NCBI GenBank assembly: GCA_031370825.1
Contig: JANMRB010000157.1
Coordinates: forward strand, 24,222-88,221
DNA length: 64,000 bases
Direction: 5' to 3'
DNA from: JAENVT01 sp031370825
GTDB lineage: Bacteria; Actinomycetota; Acidimicrobiia; Acidimicrobiales; Ilumatobacteraceae
In this document: one piece after another, positions 33,726-43,133 of the stretch
How positions within the stretch are numbered: the first letter of the stretch is position 1
How the letters are laid out: each line of letters begins with the position of its first letter
The notes under the pieces: generated by a model
Told to the model about the DNA's origin: nothing
The model's input: the letters and a program-made list of their open reading frames with translations, nothing else
Databases searched by the model: none
Translations under genes and position numbers: made by a program

Positions 33726-34859
33726 CAAGAGGTCATAGATCGCCTTCAACGAACCGGCGATGATCAATGGCCAGCCGAACGTCGAGTGATCGAGCATCCA
33801 ACCCGCGGCGATCGGTGGCAGCGCCGATGCCAAGCTGCGCGGCACGTTGGTCACGCTCGCCGCAGCAGCCCGTTCGGCCGGAGTGACGACCGACATCACA
33901 TAGGCGTTGCGCACCGGCACATCCATGCTCGAGAGCAGGCTGCGGGCAACAAGGCAGGCCACGGCCAGAGGAGCGTTGGGCATCAGCGCGGCGGAGATGA
34001 GCAGGATCTGACCAGGGAGGTGGGTGAAGGCCATGGTGCGCAACGGCCCGAGACGCCGTTCGATCCGAACAGCGATGAAGCCCGACGCTGCGGACAGGAT
34101 CTGCATCACTGCCAACACGGCGCCCGCTTTGCCGACGGAGAAGTGGTGGCGCCGCAAGAGCCAAAGCACCAGGAGCGACTGAACTGCGAAACCTCCGCCG
34201 AACGAGTCGAGGGTGAAGAGCGCAGCGAGGCGATAGACGACTCGCTTCGAGGGTCCGAGTGGCGTCGGCGGTACGGCCTGTGCGGCTGCCTCGACGTTCG
34301 GAGACATCGTCGCGTACACGGCCAGCATCGCAACACCCGCCAGCGCATACACGAAGAACACCGAGTTCGCTCTCCAATGAAGACGCGCCGGTAACCCGGC
34401 CGAGAGAGCACCGAGCGAGGCGAGTGCTCCACCGAAGAAGGTGTAACGGGCGAACACATGCGACCGTTGATCGTCGCTCGTCGTCAGTGGCAACAGCGAC
34501 TGCTCGATCGGTTGGACCACGCTGACATCGCTGCCGCTCGGGTTCATGGTTCCGATCACACCGAGGGCCAACAACACGATGAAAGTCGTCGAGGTTGCGT
34601 AGACCAACCCGGTGATGACCATCAGCAGAGCGCCCGCGCGCAGCAGCAATCGGCGTTCGAACCTCCACCCCCAGGTGCCGGTGAACATGGTCAGCACTGC
34701 AGATCCCAGCAACATGCCGGTCACGATCACGCCGATCCGCGTCGCGCTGTAGCCCAGCTGGTCGCCGAGGTATCCGGCCAGAGACGCAGCGACCAACCCG
34801 TCGGCGTAGCCACGAAGCCCACGCGTTGCAATCAAACGTGTGCCGTCGCCGGTGATCAT
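33684..34859 (-). CDS. MFS-type permease
   Basis: The 391-aa protein has about 11-12 membrane helices with the loop pattern of major facilitator transporters. An Arg/Tyr/Gly-rich first helix (R-G-L-R-G-Y-A-D-G-L-V) and a second-half loop R-I-E-R-R-L-G-P-L-R-T-M take the place of the family G-x-x-x-D-R-x-G-R-R motif. The substrate cannot be told. ATG 34859 follows AGAGGT by about 5 nt, and a GTG at 34862 is adjacent. It reads into the 3' end of the ltrA-like gene on the opposite strand. Confidence 0.85.
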   Translation of the reverse strand: MITGDGTRLIATRGLRGYADGLVAASLAGYLGDQLGYSATRIGVIVTGMLLGSAVLTMFTGTWGWRFERRLLLRAGALLMVITGLVYATSTTFIVLLALGVIGTMNPSGSDVSVVQPIEQSLLPLTTSDDQRSHVFARYTFFGGALASLGALSAGLPARLHWRANSVFFVYALAGVAMLAVYATMSPNVEAAAQAVPPTPLGPSKRVVYRLAALFTLDSFGGGFAVQSLLVLWLLRRHHFSVGKAGAVLAVMQILSAASGFIAVRIERRLGPLRTMAFTHLPGQILLISAALMPNAPLAVACLVARSLLSSMDVPVRNAYVMSVVTPAERAAAASVTNVPRSLASALPPIAAGWMLDHSTFGWPLIIAGSLKAIYDLLLLRMARQTGTQIG

Positions 34860-34885
34860 CACACCTCTTTACTTCATGGTGGACC

Positions 34886-37369
34886 TCAGACGTTGACGGT
34901 GATGCGGCCGTCGACCGAATCGACGGTCACCGTGTCGCCCTCGACCGCCTTGCCCTCCAGGATGAGGAGCGCGGCAGGGTCGCTGATCTCACGCTGGATC
35001 ACACGCTTCAGGGGCCTGGCACCGAACGAGGGGTCGTAGCCGTCGTGAGCGAGTTGCGCCAGTGCAGCATCAGTGACGTTGAGCGTCAGTCGCCGTTCGG
35101 CCATTCGCTTGCGGAGATGCCCCAACTGAATCGTGACGATGCGAGACAGGTCCTCCTCGGTCAGCGATCGGAAACGGATGATGTCGTCGACGCGGTTGAT
35201 GAACTCCGGCTTGAAGAACGACGAGGGATCACCCTGCAGGTTGCTGGTCATAACCAACACGACGTTGGTGAAGTCGACCGTGCGGCCCTGACCATCGGTC
35301 AGCCGGCCGTCGTCGAGCACCTGCAACAGAACGTTGAACACGTCGGGGTGGGCCTTCTCGATCTCGTCGAGCAGCACAACGCTGTACGGCCGCCGACGAA
35401 CCGCTTCGGTCAGTTGCCCGCCTTCGTCATAGCCGACGTATCCGGGAGGAGCCCCGATCAACCGGCTCACGGAGAACTTCTCCATGTACTCCCCCATGTC
35501 GATGCGGACCATCGCGTGGTCGTCGTCGAAGAGGTACTCGGCGACTGCTCGGGCGAGCTCGGTCTTGCCGACACCGGTGGGTCCGAGGAACATGAACGAA
35601 CCGATCGGACGGTTGGGATCACTGAGGCCGGCCCGCGATCGTCTGATTGCATTTGCAACAGCAGTCACTGCGTTGTCCTGACCAATGACCCTCTGGTGCA
35701 GAAGCTCTTCGAGCTGCACCAGCTTGGCCATCTCGCCTTCCATCAAACGGCTCACCGGCACGCCCGTCCACTTGCTGACGACTTCGGCAATGTCTTCGGC
35801 GTCGACCTCTTCTTTCAGCATCCTGGTGCCGGACTGCAACTCATCGAGGTGCTCTGTCGCCTCGGCGATGCGTCGCTCCAGCTCGGGCATCCGTCCGTAA
35901 CGAATCTCTGCGGCGACCGCCAGATCCGTCTCGCGTTCGAGCTGTTGGCCGAGCTGACCCAGCTCCTCTTTCAGCGAACGGATGGCGTCGATCGCCTGCT
36001 TCTCACCTTCCCAGTGCTCCTTCATCGCGTGCACCTGGGTGTTGAGCGAAGCAAGCTCGTCGACCAGGGCATCGCGACGCTCCTTCGATGCTGCGTCGGA
36101 TTCCTTCTCCAGGGCCACCTGCTCGATCTCGAGTTGCAGGATGCGGCGCTGTACAACGTCGATCTCGGTGGGCAATGAATCGATTTCGATGCGCAGCTTG
36201 CTTGCGGCCTCGTCCATCAGGTCGATGGCCTTGTCGGGCAGGAACCGATTCGTCAGGTATCGGTTCGACAGCACCGCAGCGCTGACGAGCGCCGAGTCCT
36301 GGATGCGCACACCGTGGTGCACCTCGTACCGTTCCTTCAGGCCACGAAGGATCCCGATGGTGTCTTCGACGCTGGGCTCGCCGACGTAGACCTGCTGGAA
36401 GCGACGCTCGAGCGCGGCGTCCTTCTCGACGTGCTTGCGGTACTCGTCGAGCGTCGTCGCGCCGATCATTCGCAGCTCCCCGCGGGCGAGCATCGGCTTG
36501 ATCATGTTGCCGGCATCCATCGCCCCTTCGGCGGCACCGGCGCCGACGATCGTGTGCAACTCGTCGACGAAAGTGATCACTTCACCGGCAGCGTCGGTGA
36601 TCTCTTTCAGCACCGCCTGCAAACGCTCCTCGAACTCGCCACGGTACTTCGCTCCGGCCAACAACGAACCGATGTCGAGTGAGATCAGCCGCTTGCTCTT
36701 CAGGCCTTCGGGCACATCGCCGTCGGCGATTCTGCGGGCCAGACCCTCGACGATCGCCGTCTTGCCGACACCGGGCTCACCGATCAGGACAGGATTGTTC
36801 TTGGTGCGCCGGCTGAGCACTTGGATGACACGGCGGATCTCGTCGTCGCGACCGATGACAGGGTCGATCTTGCCGTCCCGTGCGCGCTGGGTGAGGTCCT
36901 GGCCGTACTTCTCCAGTGCGGCGAAGCTCTCCTCCGGTGTCTGGCTGGTGATGCGGTGGCTGCCGCGCACCTCTTTCAAGGCCTGGAGCAACTCTTCGCT
37001 ACCGATGCCGAGTCGTTGGTTCATGGCCAGCAGGAGATGCTCGACCGACAAGAAGTCGTCCTTGAGGTCTTTCTGGTACTGCTCGGCGTTCTGGACGACG
37101 TTGTTGAGCTCGCGGTTCATGCGCGGATCATCGGTGCCGTATGCCTTCGGCAATCGCTGCACCGCTTCGTCGGCCTTGTTGCGCACCATGAGAGGCGCCA
37201 ATCCGAGCTTGGCCAACACGGCCGGGACGATGGTGTCGTCTTGGCGCGTCATCGCGGCCATCAGGTGGTCGGGGGTCAGCTCGGGGTTGCTGAGCGCCTT
37301 CGCCTGATCAATGGCCGCGGCAAAGGCTTCATTCGTCCTCAGTGTCCACTTCTTGGGATCGAGTGCCAC
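34886..37369 (-). CDS. clpB: ClpB disaggregase
   Basis: The 827-aa protein works with DnaK to extract proteins from aggregates. It has the N-domain, AAA1 with Walker A G-E-P-G-V-G-K-T near residue 200, the coiled-coil middle domain (about 390-510), and AAA2 with G-P-T-G-V-G-K-T near 600. It is about 30 residues shorter than E. coli ClpB, and part of the gap lies in AAA2 between V-M-T-S-N and F-F-K-P-E-F-I-N-R, where the usual variable linker is reduced. An imperfect HAIR operator about 43 bp upstream suggests HspR control together with the dnaK operon. Confidence 0.96.
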   Translation of the reverse strand: MALDPKKWTLRTNEAFAAAIDQAKALSNPELTPDHLMAAMTRQDDTIVPAVLAKLGLAPLMVRNKADEAVQRLPKAYGTDDPRMNRELNNVVQNAEQYQKDLKDDFLSVEHLLLAMNQRLGIGSEELLQALKEVRGSHRITSQTPEESFAALEKYGQDLTQRARDGKIDPVIGRDDEIRRVIQVLSRRTKNNPVLIGEPGVGKTAIVEGLARRIADGDVPEGLKSKRLISLDIGSLLAGAKYRGEFEERLQAVLKEITDAAGEVITFVDELHTIVGAGAAEGAMDAGNMIKPMLARGELRMIGATTLDEYRKHVEKDAALERRFQQVYVGEPSVEDTIGILRGLKERYEVHHGVRIQDSALVSAAVLSNRYLTNRFLPDKAIDLMDEAASKLRIEIDSLPTEIDVVQRRILQLEIEQVALEKESDAASKERRDALVDELASLNTQVHAMKEHWEGEKQAIDAIRSLKEELGQLGQQLERETDLAVAAEIRYGRMPELERRIAEATEHLDELQSGTRMLKEEVDAEDIAEVVSKWTGVPVSRLMEGEMAKLVQLEELLHQRVIGQDNAVTAVANAIRRSRAGLSDPNRPIGSFMFLGPTGVGKTELARAVAEYLFDDDHAMVRIDMGEYMEKFSVSRLIGAPPGYVGYDEGGQLTEAVRRRPYSVVLLDEIEKAHPDVFNVLLQVLDDGRLTDGQGRTVDFTNVVLVMTSNLQGDPSSFFKPEFINRVDDIIRFRSLTEEDLSRIVTIQLGHLRKRMAERRLTLNVTDAALAQLAHDGYDPSFGARPLKRVIQREISDPAALLILEGKAVEGDTVTVDSVDGRITVNV

Positions 37370-37411
37370 GACGTCCTCTCACAGCTGGTCCGCTGGCCGG
37401 GTAGGAGAAAT

Positions 37412-37432
37412 GTTGAGTCAGAGTGTATCAAC
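37412..37432. promoter_or_regulatory. Imperfect HAIR (HspR operator) upstream of clpB
   Basis: GTTGAGT-N7-TATCAAC keeps the layout of the HspR-associated inverted repeat (CTTGAGT-N7-ACTCAAG), with 6 of 7 and 4 of 7 consensus positions. It lies 43 bp before the clpB ATG and within 40 bp of the convergent gene stop at 37470. Control of clpB by HspR is known in Streptomyces and mycobacteria. Confidence 0.6.
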
Positions 37433-37469
37433 TTCGCGACAGGTGGCAACCGTGGTCCAGGTCCCCGAG

Positions 37470-38507
37470 TCAGCGGGGGCACGACCAAGCCGCCAGCTCG
37501 GCACCGGTCAGGTCGCGTATCGATCCGCCTTTGGTGTTCGCTGTCGTGCGGCGGATGAACAGCTCGAAGGGGGCGGCTCCGGTCATCTCCACGACTCCGT
37601 CGACGCGAACCTCACCACGAGACCGCGGATCGCGCGATCCGTCTGCCGCGAACGAGACCCCGAACTCCAGCAGCACAGCGGTTGCAGCCTCGGGATTGCC
37701 GTCGGGGGCTATTGCCACCAGCCTGTAGTAGACGTCCAACGTGTCGTCGCTGAAGGTTGCCGACACGACGAGGTCGGCAACACCGTCGCCGATGAGATCG
37801 ACCAGTACGGCACTTCCGCGCTGCGGCGGTGGCGCAGGCTGGACCCCGTTGCTGGCCGTGATGAGTTGCACGACGGCAAGCACGGCAGGATCGGTGAGCG
37901 GGACGGGTGTGGCCGTTGCTGGTTGGAGCTGCCACGTTGGTGCCTCGACCCACAAACCCAGCGGCTGGGCGTCGTCCAAGGCACGCGGCTGCACTGCGAT
38001 CGGGCAGGTGGCCGAGATCTCGAGCGGGTCGAGCGCCCGCACCTGGGCGCTGAACTGGGAGCCGACGAAGTTGACCACGGACCACATCTGCACCGGGCCC
38101 TGTCGGAGCTGCGAGACGGCATCTCCCTGGTAGGCAGCGAAGCCGGCCGCCGAGATGTGGCCGAGCGGATACCCGTCGCCGAAGACCATGTGGTCGCCCG
38201 TGACCGGGGCCGCTGTCGTCGTCGTGGCAGCCAGCGTGGTCGTCGTCGAGGTCGTCGGTGCGATGGTGGTGGTTGTCGTGGACGTGATGGACGAGGTCGT
38301 CGTCAGCGCCGTGGTAGGAGCCCCTGTGGGTGCGGCCGAGGCGTCTCCGCGCGCGTCCTGCCATTGGGCCACCACATATGACGCTGCGCCGCCGGCGACG
38401 AGTGCCGTCAGCACGAGTAGGACGATGCCGACGCTGCGGTTCGAACGACCGGCGTGACGATCATTGCGCTCGTGGTCCGGACCGGGAGGATCCCACTGAT
38501 GCGACAT
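37470..38507 (-). CDS. Membrane-anchored Thr-rich hypothetical protein
   Basis: From ATG 38507 the product has 345 aa. It has a short charged cytoplasmic head, one hydrophobic helix (about residues 27-48), a Thr/Ala-rich stretch of about 60 residues likely to be an extended, perhaps glycosylated, stalk, and then a globular extracytoplasmic part with two Cys (about 160 and at the C-terminus) that could bond. Segments such as G-D-G-V-A-D-L-V-V-S recall FG-GAP/VCBS style beta units, but the family is not recognised. A longer reading from 38549 runs into the opposite promoter and is unlikely. Confidence 0.7.
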   Translation of the reverse strand: MSHQWDPPGPDHERNDRHAGRSNRSVGIVLLVLTALVAGGAASYVVAQWQDARGDASAAPTGAPTTALTTTSSITSTTTTTIAPTTSTTTTLAATTTTAAPVTGDHMVFGDGYPLGHISAAGFAAYQGDAVSQLRQGPVQMWSVVNFVGSQFSAQVRALDPLEISATCPIAVQPRALDDAQPLGLWVEAPTWQLQPATATPVPLTDPAVLAVVQLITASNGVQPAPPPQRGSAVLVDLIGDGVADLVVSATFSDDTLDVYYRLVAIAPDGNPEAATAVLLEFGVSFAADGSRDPRSRGEVRVDGVVEMTGAAPFELFIRRTTANTKGGSIRDLTGAELAAWSCPR

Positions 38508-38559
38508 GTCGTCACAGTCTTGCGCACGACAACGCCGGAACCGACGCACACCCCACTCC

Positions 38560-38565
38560 TACACT
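38560..38565 (+). promoter_or_regulatory. -10 box TACACT of a leaderless transcript
   Basis: TACACT ends 6 nt before the GTG at 38572, with no Shine-Dalgarno in between. This fixes the start of the SNF2 gene, which would otherwise be extendable into the divergent promoter region. Confidence 0.45.
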
Positions 38566-38571
38566 CGAACT

Positions 38572-41496
38572 GTGCCCATTCGTCCCAACGTCGCGCCGTC
38601 GCCAGGCTTGCAGCTGACCTGGCTCGATGGCGAGGTGGTGGCCTGGCAGCCTGGCCGCGGGGTGTACGGCGGAAACCTGCAGGCAGCGGTCACCTCGACG
38701 TTCCGACGCCCTCCCACGTCACAGAGCGGTTCGATGCGCGTGGTGCGCATGGCCCTGCCAGGCGGCGAGCAACAGGTGATGTGCCAACGCCTGACCGTCG
38801 CCTCGCTTGCCGCGCTCGGGCAGCTCGACGCACTCGGCGACGACGTGGGGCCATCCGTCGGCTGGCTCGGCGCCGCCTATTCGGTTGCCATCCGGCTTGT
38901 CACCGCTGGCCGGGTGCTGCCCCAACTCACCGACACAGGCCTCGGCTGGTGGGTCGCTCGATGGCGACCGCTTCGCGCCGACCTCGCCGGTCCGGTTGCC
39001 GAGCTGTCCGCCAGCCAGCCACCGGTGGTAGCAGTCGCCAGCCCGGGTTTCACCGCCGCGGAGCTGACGACCGTCATCATCGACTCGTTCGTCGATCAGA
39101 CCGCCAGGCTGCTGCTCGCCGGCGCCGGTTGGCATGCGCCGCTCACCGATACCAGACGGGCCGCTGCACGTGCCGCCCGCGTCGCCTCCCGAGCCCTCAG
39201 CGCCCCTTCAGGTGAGTTCCGCGCCGAAGGCGAGATCGGCGAGGCGCTCGATGATCTGGCGACGATCTTCGACCAGGCCATTCGTCGTGCCGAGGGCGAG
39301 CCCGTGGTGCGGGCACGGCTCAGGCTGGCCCTGCCACAGGAGCCGCAAGGTGATTGGCCGCTGTCGCTCGAGCTCGTCGATCCCGACGATCGTGGCCGGT
39401 GGTGCACGGCCGAAGATGTAGCCGCCGGCAGTGCTGCCGCGTTGCGGCTTGCCGGCGACCAGCGGTTCCTGCCGATGCTCGGTGAAGCCATCGCGACTGC
39501 GCGTGTGGATCTCGAGATGCTCGCCCCGTGGCTCGCGAATTGGCTTGCCGATCCACGCGACGACGTCGATCTCGAAATGGCAGCGGCCACACTCGAAGCG
39601 GTCGACGCGTTGGCCACTGTCGACGTCGAGCTGCTGACACCCGAGCGGCTCACGCGTCGAACCGCCACGACCAGAGGTGTCGCCCAGCCGCAGAGCGCCG
39701 GCGGCGGCAGGTTCGGTGCCGCGGCAATCATCGACTGGACGGTCGTTGTCGACGACACGCCGATCGACGAGGCACTGCTCGAGCGCGCCGCAGCCTCGGG
39801 AGCGGGACTGATCAACATCAACGGCAGGTGGGTGCGACTCGACCGCACCGAGGCGCGGCGTGCCCTCGCGAATCTCGCCGAACATCGCACGGAACACGGC
39901 GAGTTGTCGACGCTCGATCTGCTGAAGCTGTCCGCGGAGCTTGCTACCTCGGAAGAAGAACAGTTGACCGAGGGCCTCACGCCTCCGATCGTGGCCAGCG
40001 ATTGGTTGGGTGATCTGCTGCGGGGTCTCCCAGACGCCGCCCTCAGCGAAGGTGTCGAACCTGCCGGGTTCATGGCCACCCTTCGGCCGTACCAACGGCG
40101 CGGGCTCGGCTGGTTGCAGTTTCTCTACGGGCTCGGCCTAGGCGGCTGCCTGGCAGACGACATGGGCCTGGGCAAGACGCCGACCACGCTCGCCCACATA
40201 TCCGCGCTACCAGGCCCGCACCTGGTGATCTGTCCGCTTTCCGTCGTCCGAAACTGGGAGGCCGAAGCGGCGCGGTTCACACCGATGCTGCGTGTGGCAG
40301 TTCACCACGGCACTGGTCGCAGCGGCGCTGCCTCATTCGCAAACGTGGTGGCACAACACGACCTGATCATCACCACTTATCACGTCGCTGCACGCGACAT
40401 CGAGACTCTCGGCGAAGTGCAGTGGACAACCGTGGTGTTCGACGAGGCGCAAGCTGTCAAGAACCCCGAGACCCGAACCGCGAAGGCGTTACGAACGCTG
40501 CCGGCGGCGCAGCACATCGCGCTGACCGGCACGCCCGTCGAGAACCGGCTCAGCGAACTGTGGTCGATCATGTCGATGGTCACGCCCGGCCTGCTCGGCA
40601 ACCTCACCCAGTTCCGCCGCCGCTTCGCGATGCCGATCGAGCGCAACCACGACGTCGCTGCCGCCGAGGCGCTGCGCCGCCTGACATCGCCGTTCCTGCT
40701 ACGCCGGACCAAGGCCGACAAGTCGCTCGTGCCCGACCTTCCCGACAAGGTCGAGCAACTGGCGTGGGCATCGCTGACCCGCGAGCAGGCCGGCATGTAC
40801 CAAGGCGTCGTCGACCAACTCTTGGCTGATGCTCAACAAGCCAGCGGAATGCGACGCCGCGGGCTCGTCCTGGCTGCGCTGACGCGGCTCAAGCAGATCT
40901 GCAACCATCCCGCTCACGCGTTGGCCGATGGATCGCGACTGGGGGGCCGGTCCGGCAAGCTGACCCGGTTCGACGAGTTGGTCGCCGACCTGCTCGACGC
41001 CGAGGAGCAGGCTCTGGTGTTCACTCAGTTCCGGGAGATGGGCTTGCTGTTGCAGCGTCACCTCAACGAACGGTTCGCGCTGCCCACACCATTCCTGCAC
41101 GGAGGGGTCACTCGCAAGGGCCGCGACCGCATGGTCGACGAGTTCCAAAGTGGTTCTGCATCGCCTCTGCTGCTGGTGTCCTTGCGCGCCGGTGGCACCG
41201 GCCTCAACCTCACCGCGGCGTCGCGTGTCGTGCACTACGACCGCTGGTGGAACCCGGCCGTTGAAGACCAGGCCACGGATCGGGCCTGGCGTATCGGTCA
41301 ACATCGCTCGGTCTTCGTCCACAAGTTGGTCTGCCAAGGCACGATCGAAGAGCGAGTCGACGCGATGATCAACGACAAGCGTGCACTTGCCGATGCCGTT
41401 GTGGGTACAACAGGCGAGGCGTGGCTCAGTGAGTTGTCGACCGAGGAGTTGCGCGACCTGATCGTGCTCGACCACAACGCGGTGCGTGGCGCATGA
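38572..41496 (+). CDS. SNF2/RapA-type helicase
   Basis: The 974-aa protein has a long N-terminal region of the bacterial SNF2 type (about residues 1-500) and a complete SNF2 motor. Motif I is D-D-M-G-L-G-K-T, motif II V-V-F-D-E-A-Q-A-V-K-N, motif III L-T-G-T-P-V-E-N, motif V R-A-G-G-T-G-L-N-L-T and motif VI D-R-A-W-R-I-G-Q. It should translocate on double-stranded DNA and remodel protein-DNA complexes. The C-terminal stop overlaps the SWIM-domain gene by 4 nt. This helicase plus SWIM protein pairing is widespread in actinobacteria. The cellular process served is not established. Confidence 0.94.
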   Translation: MPIRPNVAPSPGLQLTWLDGEVVAWQPGRGVYGGNLQAAVTSTFRRPPTSQSGSMRVVRMALPGGEQQVMCQRLTVASLAALGQLDALGDDVGPSVGWLGAAYSVAIRLVTAGRVLPQLTDTGLGWWVARWRPLRADLAGPVAELSASQPPVVAVASPGFTAAELTTVIIDSFVDQTARLLLAGAGWHAPLTDTRRAAARAARVASRALSAPSGEFRAEGEIGEALDDLATIFDQAIRRAEGEPVVRARLRLALPQEPQGDWPLSLELVDPDDRGRWCTAEDVAAGSAAALRLAGDQRFLPMLGEAIATARVDLEMLAPWLANWLADPRDDVDLEMAAATLEAVDALATVDVELLTPERLTRRTATTRGVAQPQSAGGGRFGAAAIIDWTVVVDDTPIDEALLERAAASGAGLININGRWVRLDRTEARRALANLAEHRTEHGELSTLDLLKLSAELATSEEEQLTEGLTPPIVASDWLGDLLRGLPDAALSEGVEPAGFMATLRPYQRRGLGWLQFLYGLGLGGCLADDMGLGKTPTTLAHISALPGPHLVICPLSVVRNWEAEAARFTPMLRVAVHHGTGRSGAASFANVVAQHDLIITTYHVAARDIETLGEVQWTTVVFDEAQAVKNPETRTAKALRTLPAAQHIALTGTPVENRLSELWSIMSMVTPGLLGNLTQFRRRFAMPIERNHDVAAAEALRRLTSPFLLRRTKADKSLVPDLPDKVEQLAWASLTREQAGMYQGVVDQLLADAQQASGMRRRGLVLAALTRLKQICNHPAHALADGSRLGGRSGKLTRFDELVADLLDAEEQALVFTQFREMGLLLQRHLNERFALPTPFLHGGVTRKGRDRMVDEFQSGSASPLLLVSLRAGGTGLNLTAASRVVHYDRWWNPAVEDQATDRAWRIGQHRSVFVHKLVCQGTIEERVDAMINDKRALADAVVGTTGEAWLSELSTEELRDLIVLDHNAVRGA

Positions 41497-42215
41497 GCAT
41501 CGTCATCACACCGGGCCCGTCATCGCGCTTGCGGCAGGAGGCGACTCCCGCGGGCCGACTCGCCGCATCGCTGCTCTCGGTCACCGTCGCCGGCATGGCC
41601 GACCCCCAACGGTTTCGACGTGGCAAGGCATACCTCGCCGACCACGCCATCACCCGCCTCGAAGTCTCCGAAGGGGTGCTGCTGGCAACTGTCCTCGGCG
41701 GTCGCCCTGATCCGTACCACGTCACCGTCACCGTCGAGACGGTTGCTCGTCCCGACGACCTCGGTCAGATACCCGAACGTGCGCACGTTGCCCGCCTCAT
41801 CCCACGCGGCGACGACTTGCTGACGTCGTGCACCTGCCCCGATTGGGACGATCCGTGCAAACACGGCGTTGCGGCGCTGCTGGCGCTCGCCGCAGAGTTC
41901 GCCGGTCGCCCAGAGCTCCTGGTGGCGTGGCGGTGCGGCGAGATCGACAGCCGAGCCCGGACCAAGGTCGGTTCGAGGGCACGTTCCGACCGTCACTTGC
42001 GACTCGTGCCGCCCTCGCCACCAGCGTCTCCGTTCGACACGCAGGAATGGCACGAGTTCGCCGGCGACGACCTCACCATCCCACGATGCGCAGTAACGAT
42101 GGAGCCGCTGTCGCTGCCTGCTATGAACCTCGACCGCACCGACGTTGCAGACGTGATCCAATCCGCGTGGCAGGCGCTGAGCCGGTTCCGGCCGGAGCAC
42201 GAGTCATCCCTTTGA
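41493..42215 (+). CDS. SWIM zinc-finger protein
   Basis: The 240-aa product carries C-T-C-P-D-W-D-D-P-C-K-H near residue 112. This fits the CxCxnCxH zinc site of SWIM domains, which bind DNA or proteins. A conserved R-F-R-R-G-K-A-Y-L segment (about residue 40) precedes it. The ATG overlaps the SNF2 stop (ATGA), so both are made together and probably act as one complex. The C-terminal third is low-complexity. Confidence 0.9.
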   Translation: MSIVITPGPSSRLRQEATPAGRLAASLLSVTVAGMADPQRFRRGKAYLADHAITRLEVSEGVLLATVLGGRPDPYHVTVTVETVARPDDLGQIPERAHVARLIPRGDDLLTSCTCPDWDDPCKHGVAALLALAAEFAGRPELLVAWRCGEIDSRARTKVGSRARSDRHLRLVPPSPPASPFDTQEWHEFAGDDLTIPRCAVTMEPLSLPAMNLDRTDVADVIQSAWQALSRFRPEHESSL

Positions 42216-42228
42216 ACCAAAACGCGGC

Positions 42229-42258
42229 TCGAGCCCAACCCGACTGGGCTGGGCTCGA
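42229..42258. terminator. Stem-loop between convergent genes (bidirectional terminator candidate)
   Basis: TCGAGCCCA (42229-42237) pairs perfectly with TGGGCTCGA (42250-42258) over 9 bp around a 12-nt GC-rich loop. It lies in the 67-bp gap between the stops of the SWIM gene and the convergent secreted-protein gene. There is no T-run, as is common in high-GC actinobacteria. Confidence 0.55.
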
Positions 42259-42282
42259 ACCGTTTCCGGGGGCTGGGAGGGA

Positions 42283-43005
42283 TCAGCCTGTCGTGGAAGC
42301 TGTCTGATCCGCCGGAGGCTGTGCGGGACCTTGGTGGGGGCCACCAGCCGGCATGTCTTCCGTGGCCGTCACCGCGAAGCTCGCGTCGACCTTGACGACG
42401 ACCTGGGTGCCGTCGGCCTTGGTCACGTGGGCTTCGTACGGCGAGCCGTCACTGTCGGTCTCGACGCGGATGATCGTGCCGTCGGGAACAGCTGCTTGGG
42501 CCGCAGCTGTCACGCTTGCCGCGGTGTCGCCCGTCAGTGCGGTCTCGCCATTGCCTGGCCCGTTGCCGGGACCACCACGGCCGCCCTGCGGCTGGTCAAC
42601 CGTTGCGGTGACCACGTAGTCGGCTCCGACCTGGACGATGACCTGCGTGCCGTCGGCTTTGGTCACGTGGGCCTCGTAGACGCCGTCGTTGTCGGTTTCG
42701 ACACGAACAACCGTGCCGTCGGGCACCGCTGCCTGCGCGGCGGCGGTGACCTGTGCAGCGGCGTCACCGGTCAGCGGGGTCTCCGGTGTGGCCGCTGTAG
42801 CCGATGATGCTGTGGTCGAGTCGCTGCTCGTCGAGTCGCTGCTCGTCGAGCTGGCGGTGGTGTCGACTGTGGCTGCGACAGCAGTGACGCTGCTCGAGGC
42901 CGCCGACGTGACGCCGGGCGAGCCCAGCACGGAGCCGGCTAGGACTCCGCCGGTGAGGGCAAGTCCGAAGACCGCCGCTCCTATTTTCATGTTTTTGCCA
43001 ATCAT
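42283..43005 (-). CDS. Secreted protein with two tandem PepSY-like repeats
   Basis: The 240-aa product starts at ATG 43005, which has AAAGGAAA about 5 nt upstream. It has a typical signal peptide (M-I-G-K-N-M-K then a hydrophobic stretch to about residue 28), then a Ser/Thr/Asp-rich linker containing a 15-bp tandem duplication (S-S-D-S-T twice). Two near-identical units of about 60 residues follow, each reading L-T-G-D-x-A-A-x-V-T-A-A-A-Q-A-A-V-P-D-G-T and later Y-E-A-H-V-T-K-A-D-G-T-Q-V. This matches PepSY-like domains of extracytoplasmic proteins, which are often encoded beside two-component systems. Here only a kinase remnant is left next door. The function is unknown. Confidence 0.78.
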   Translation of the reverse strand: MIGKNMKIGAAVFGLALTGGVLAGSVLGSPGVTSAASSSVTAVAATVDTTASSTSSDSTSSDSTTASSATAATPETPLTGDAAAQVTAAAQAAVPDGTVVRVETDNDGVYEAHVTKADGTQVIVQVGADYVVTATVDQPQGGRGGPGNGPGNGETALTGDTAASVTAAAQAAVPDGTIIRVETDSDGSPYEAHVTKADGTQVVVKVDASFAVTATEDMPAGGPHQGPAQPPADQTASTTG

Positions 43006-43133
43006 CACAATTTCCTTTCGGGGGGTTGGGGGGTGATGTGAGACGAACGATCGCATCGCAACCTGGGACGATCCTCAGAGACCTCGGGGACATTCCGCAG
43101 ACTTCGTCTTGCCTGACGTCAGCGGTGACGGCG

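Noticed and set aside
38572..42215. SNF2 plus SWIM genes as a phage-defence system
   Set aside because: The pair is common house-keeping-like content in actinobacteria, and no other defence gene is adjacent. Nothing in the sequence supports a defence role.
42815..42850. 15-bp tandem repeat in the secreted PepSY-like gene
   Set aside because: It encodes a Ser/Thr/Asp linker repeat (S-S-D-S-T). Short linker repeats of this sort are common and need no special explanation.
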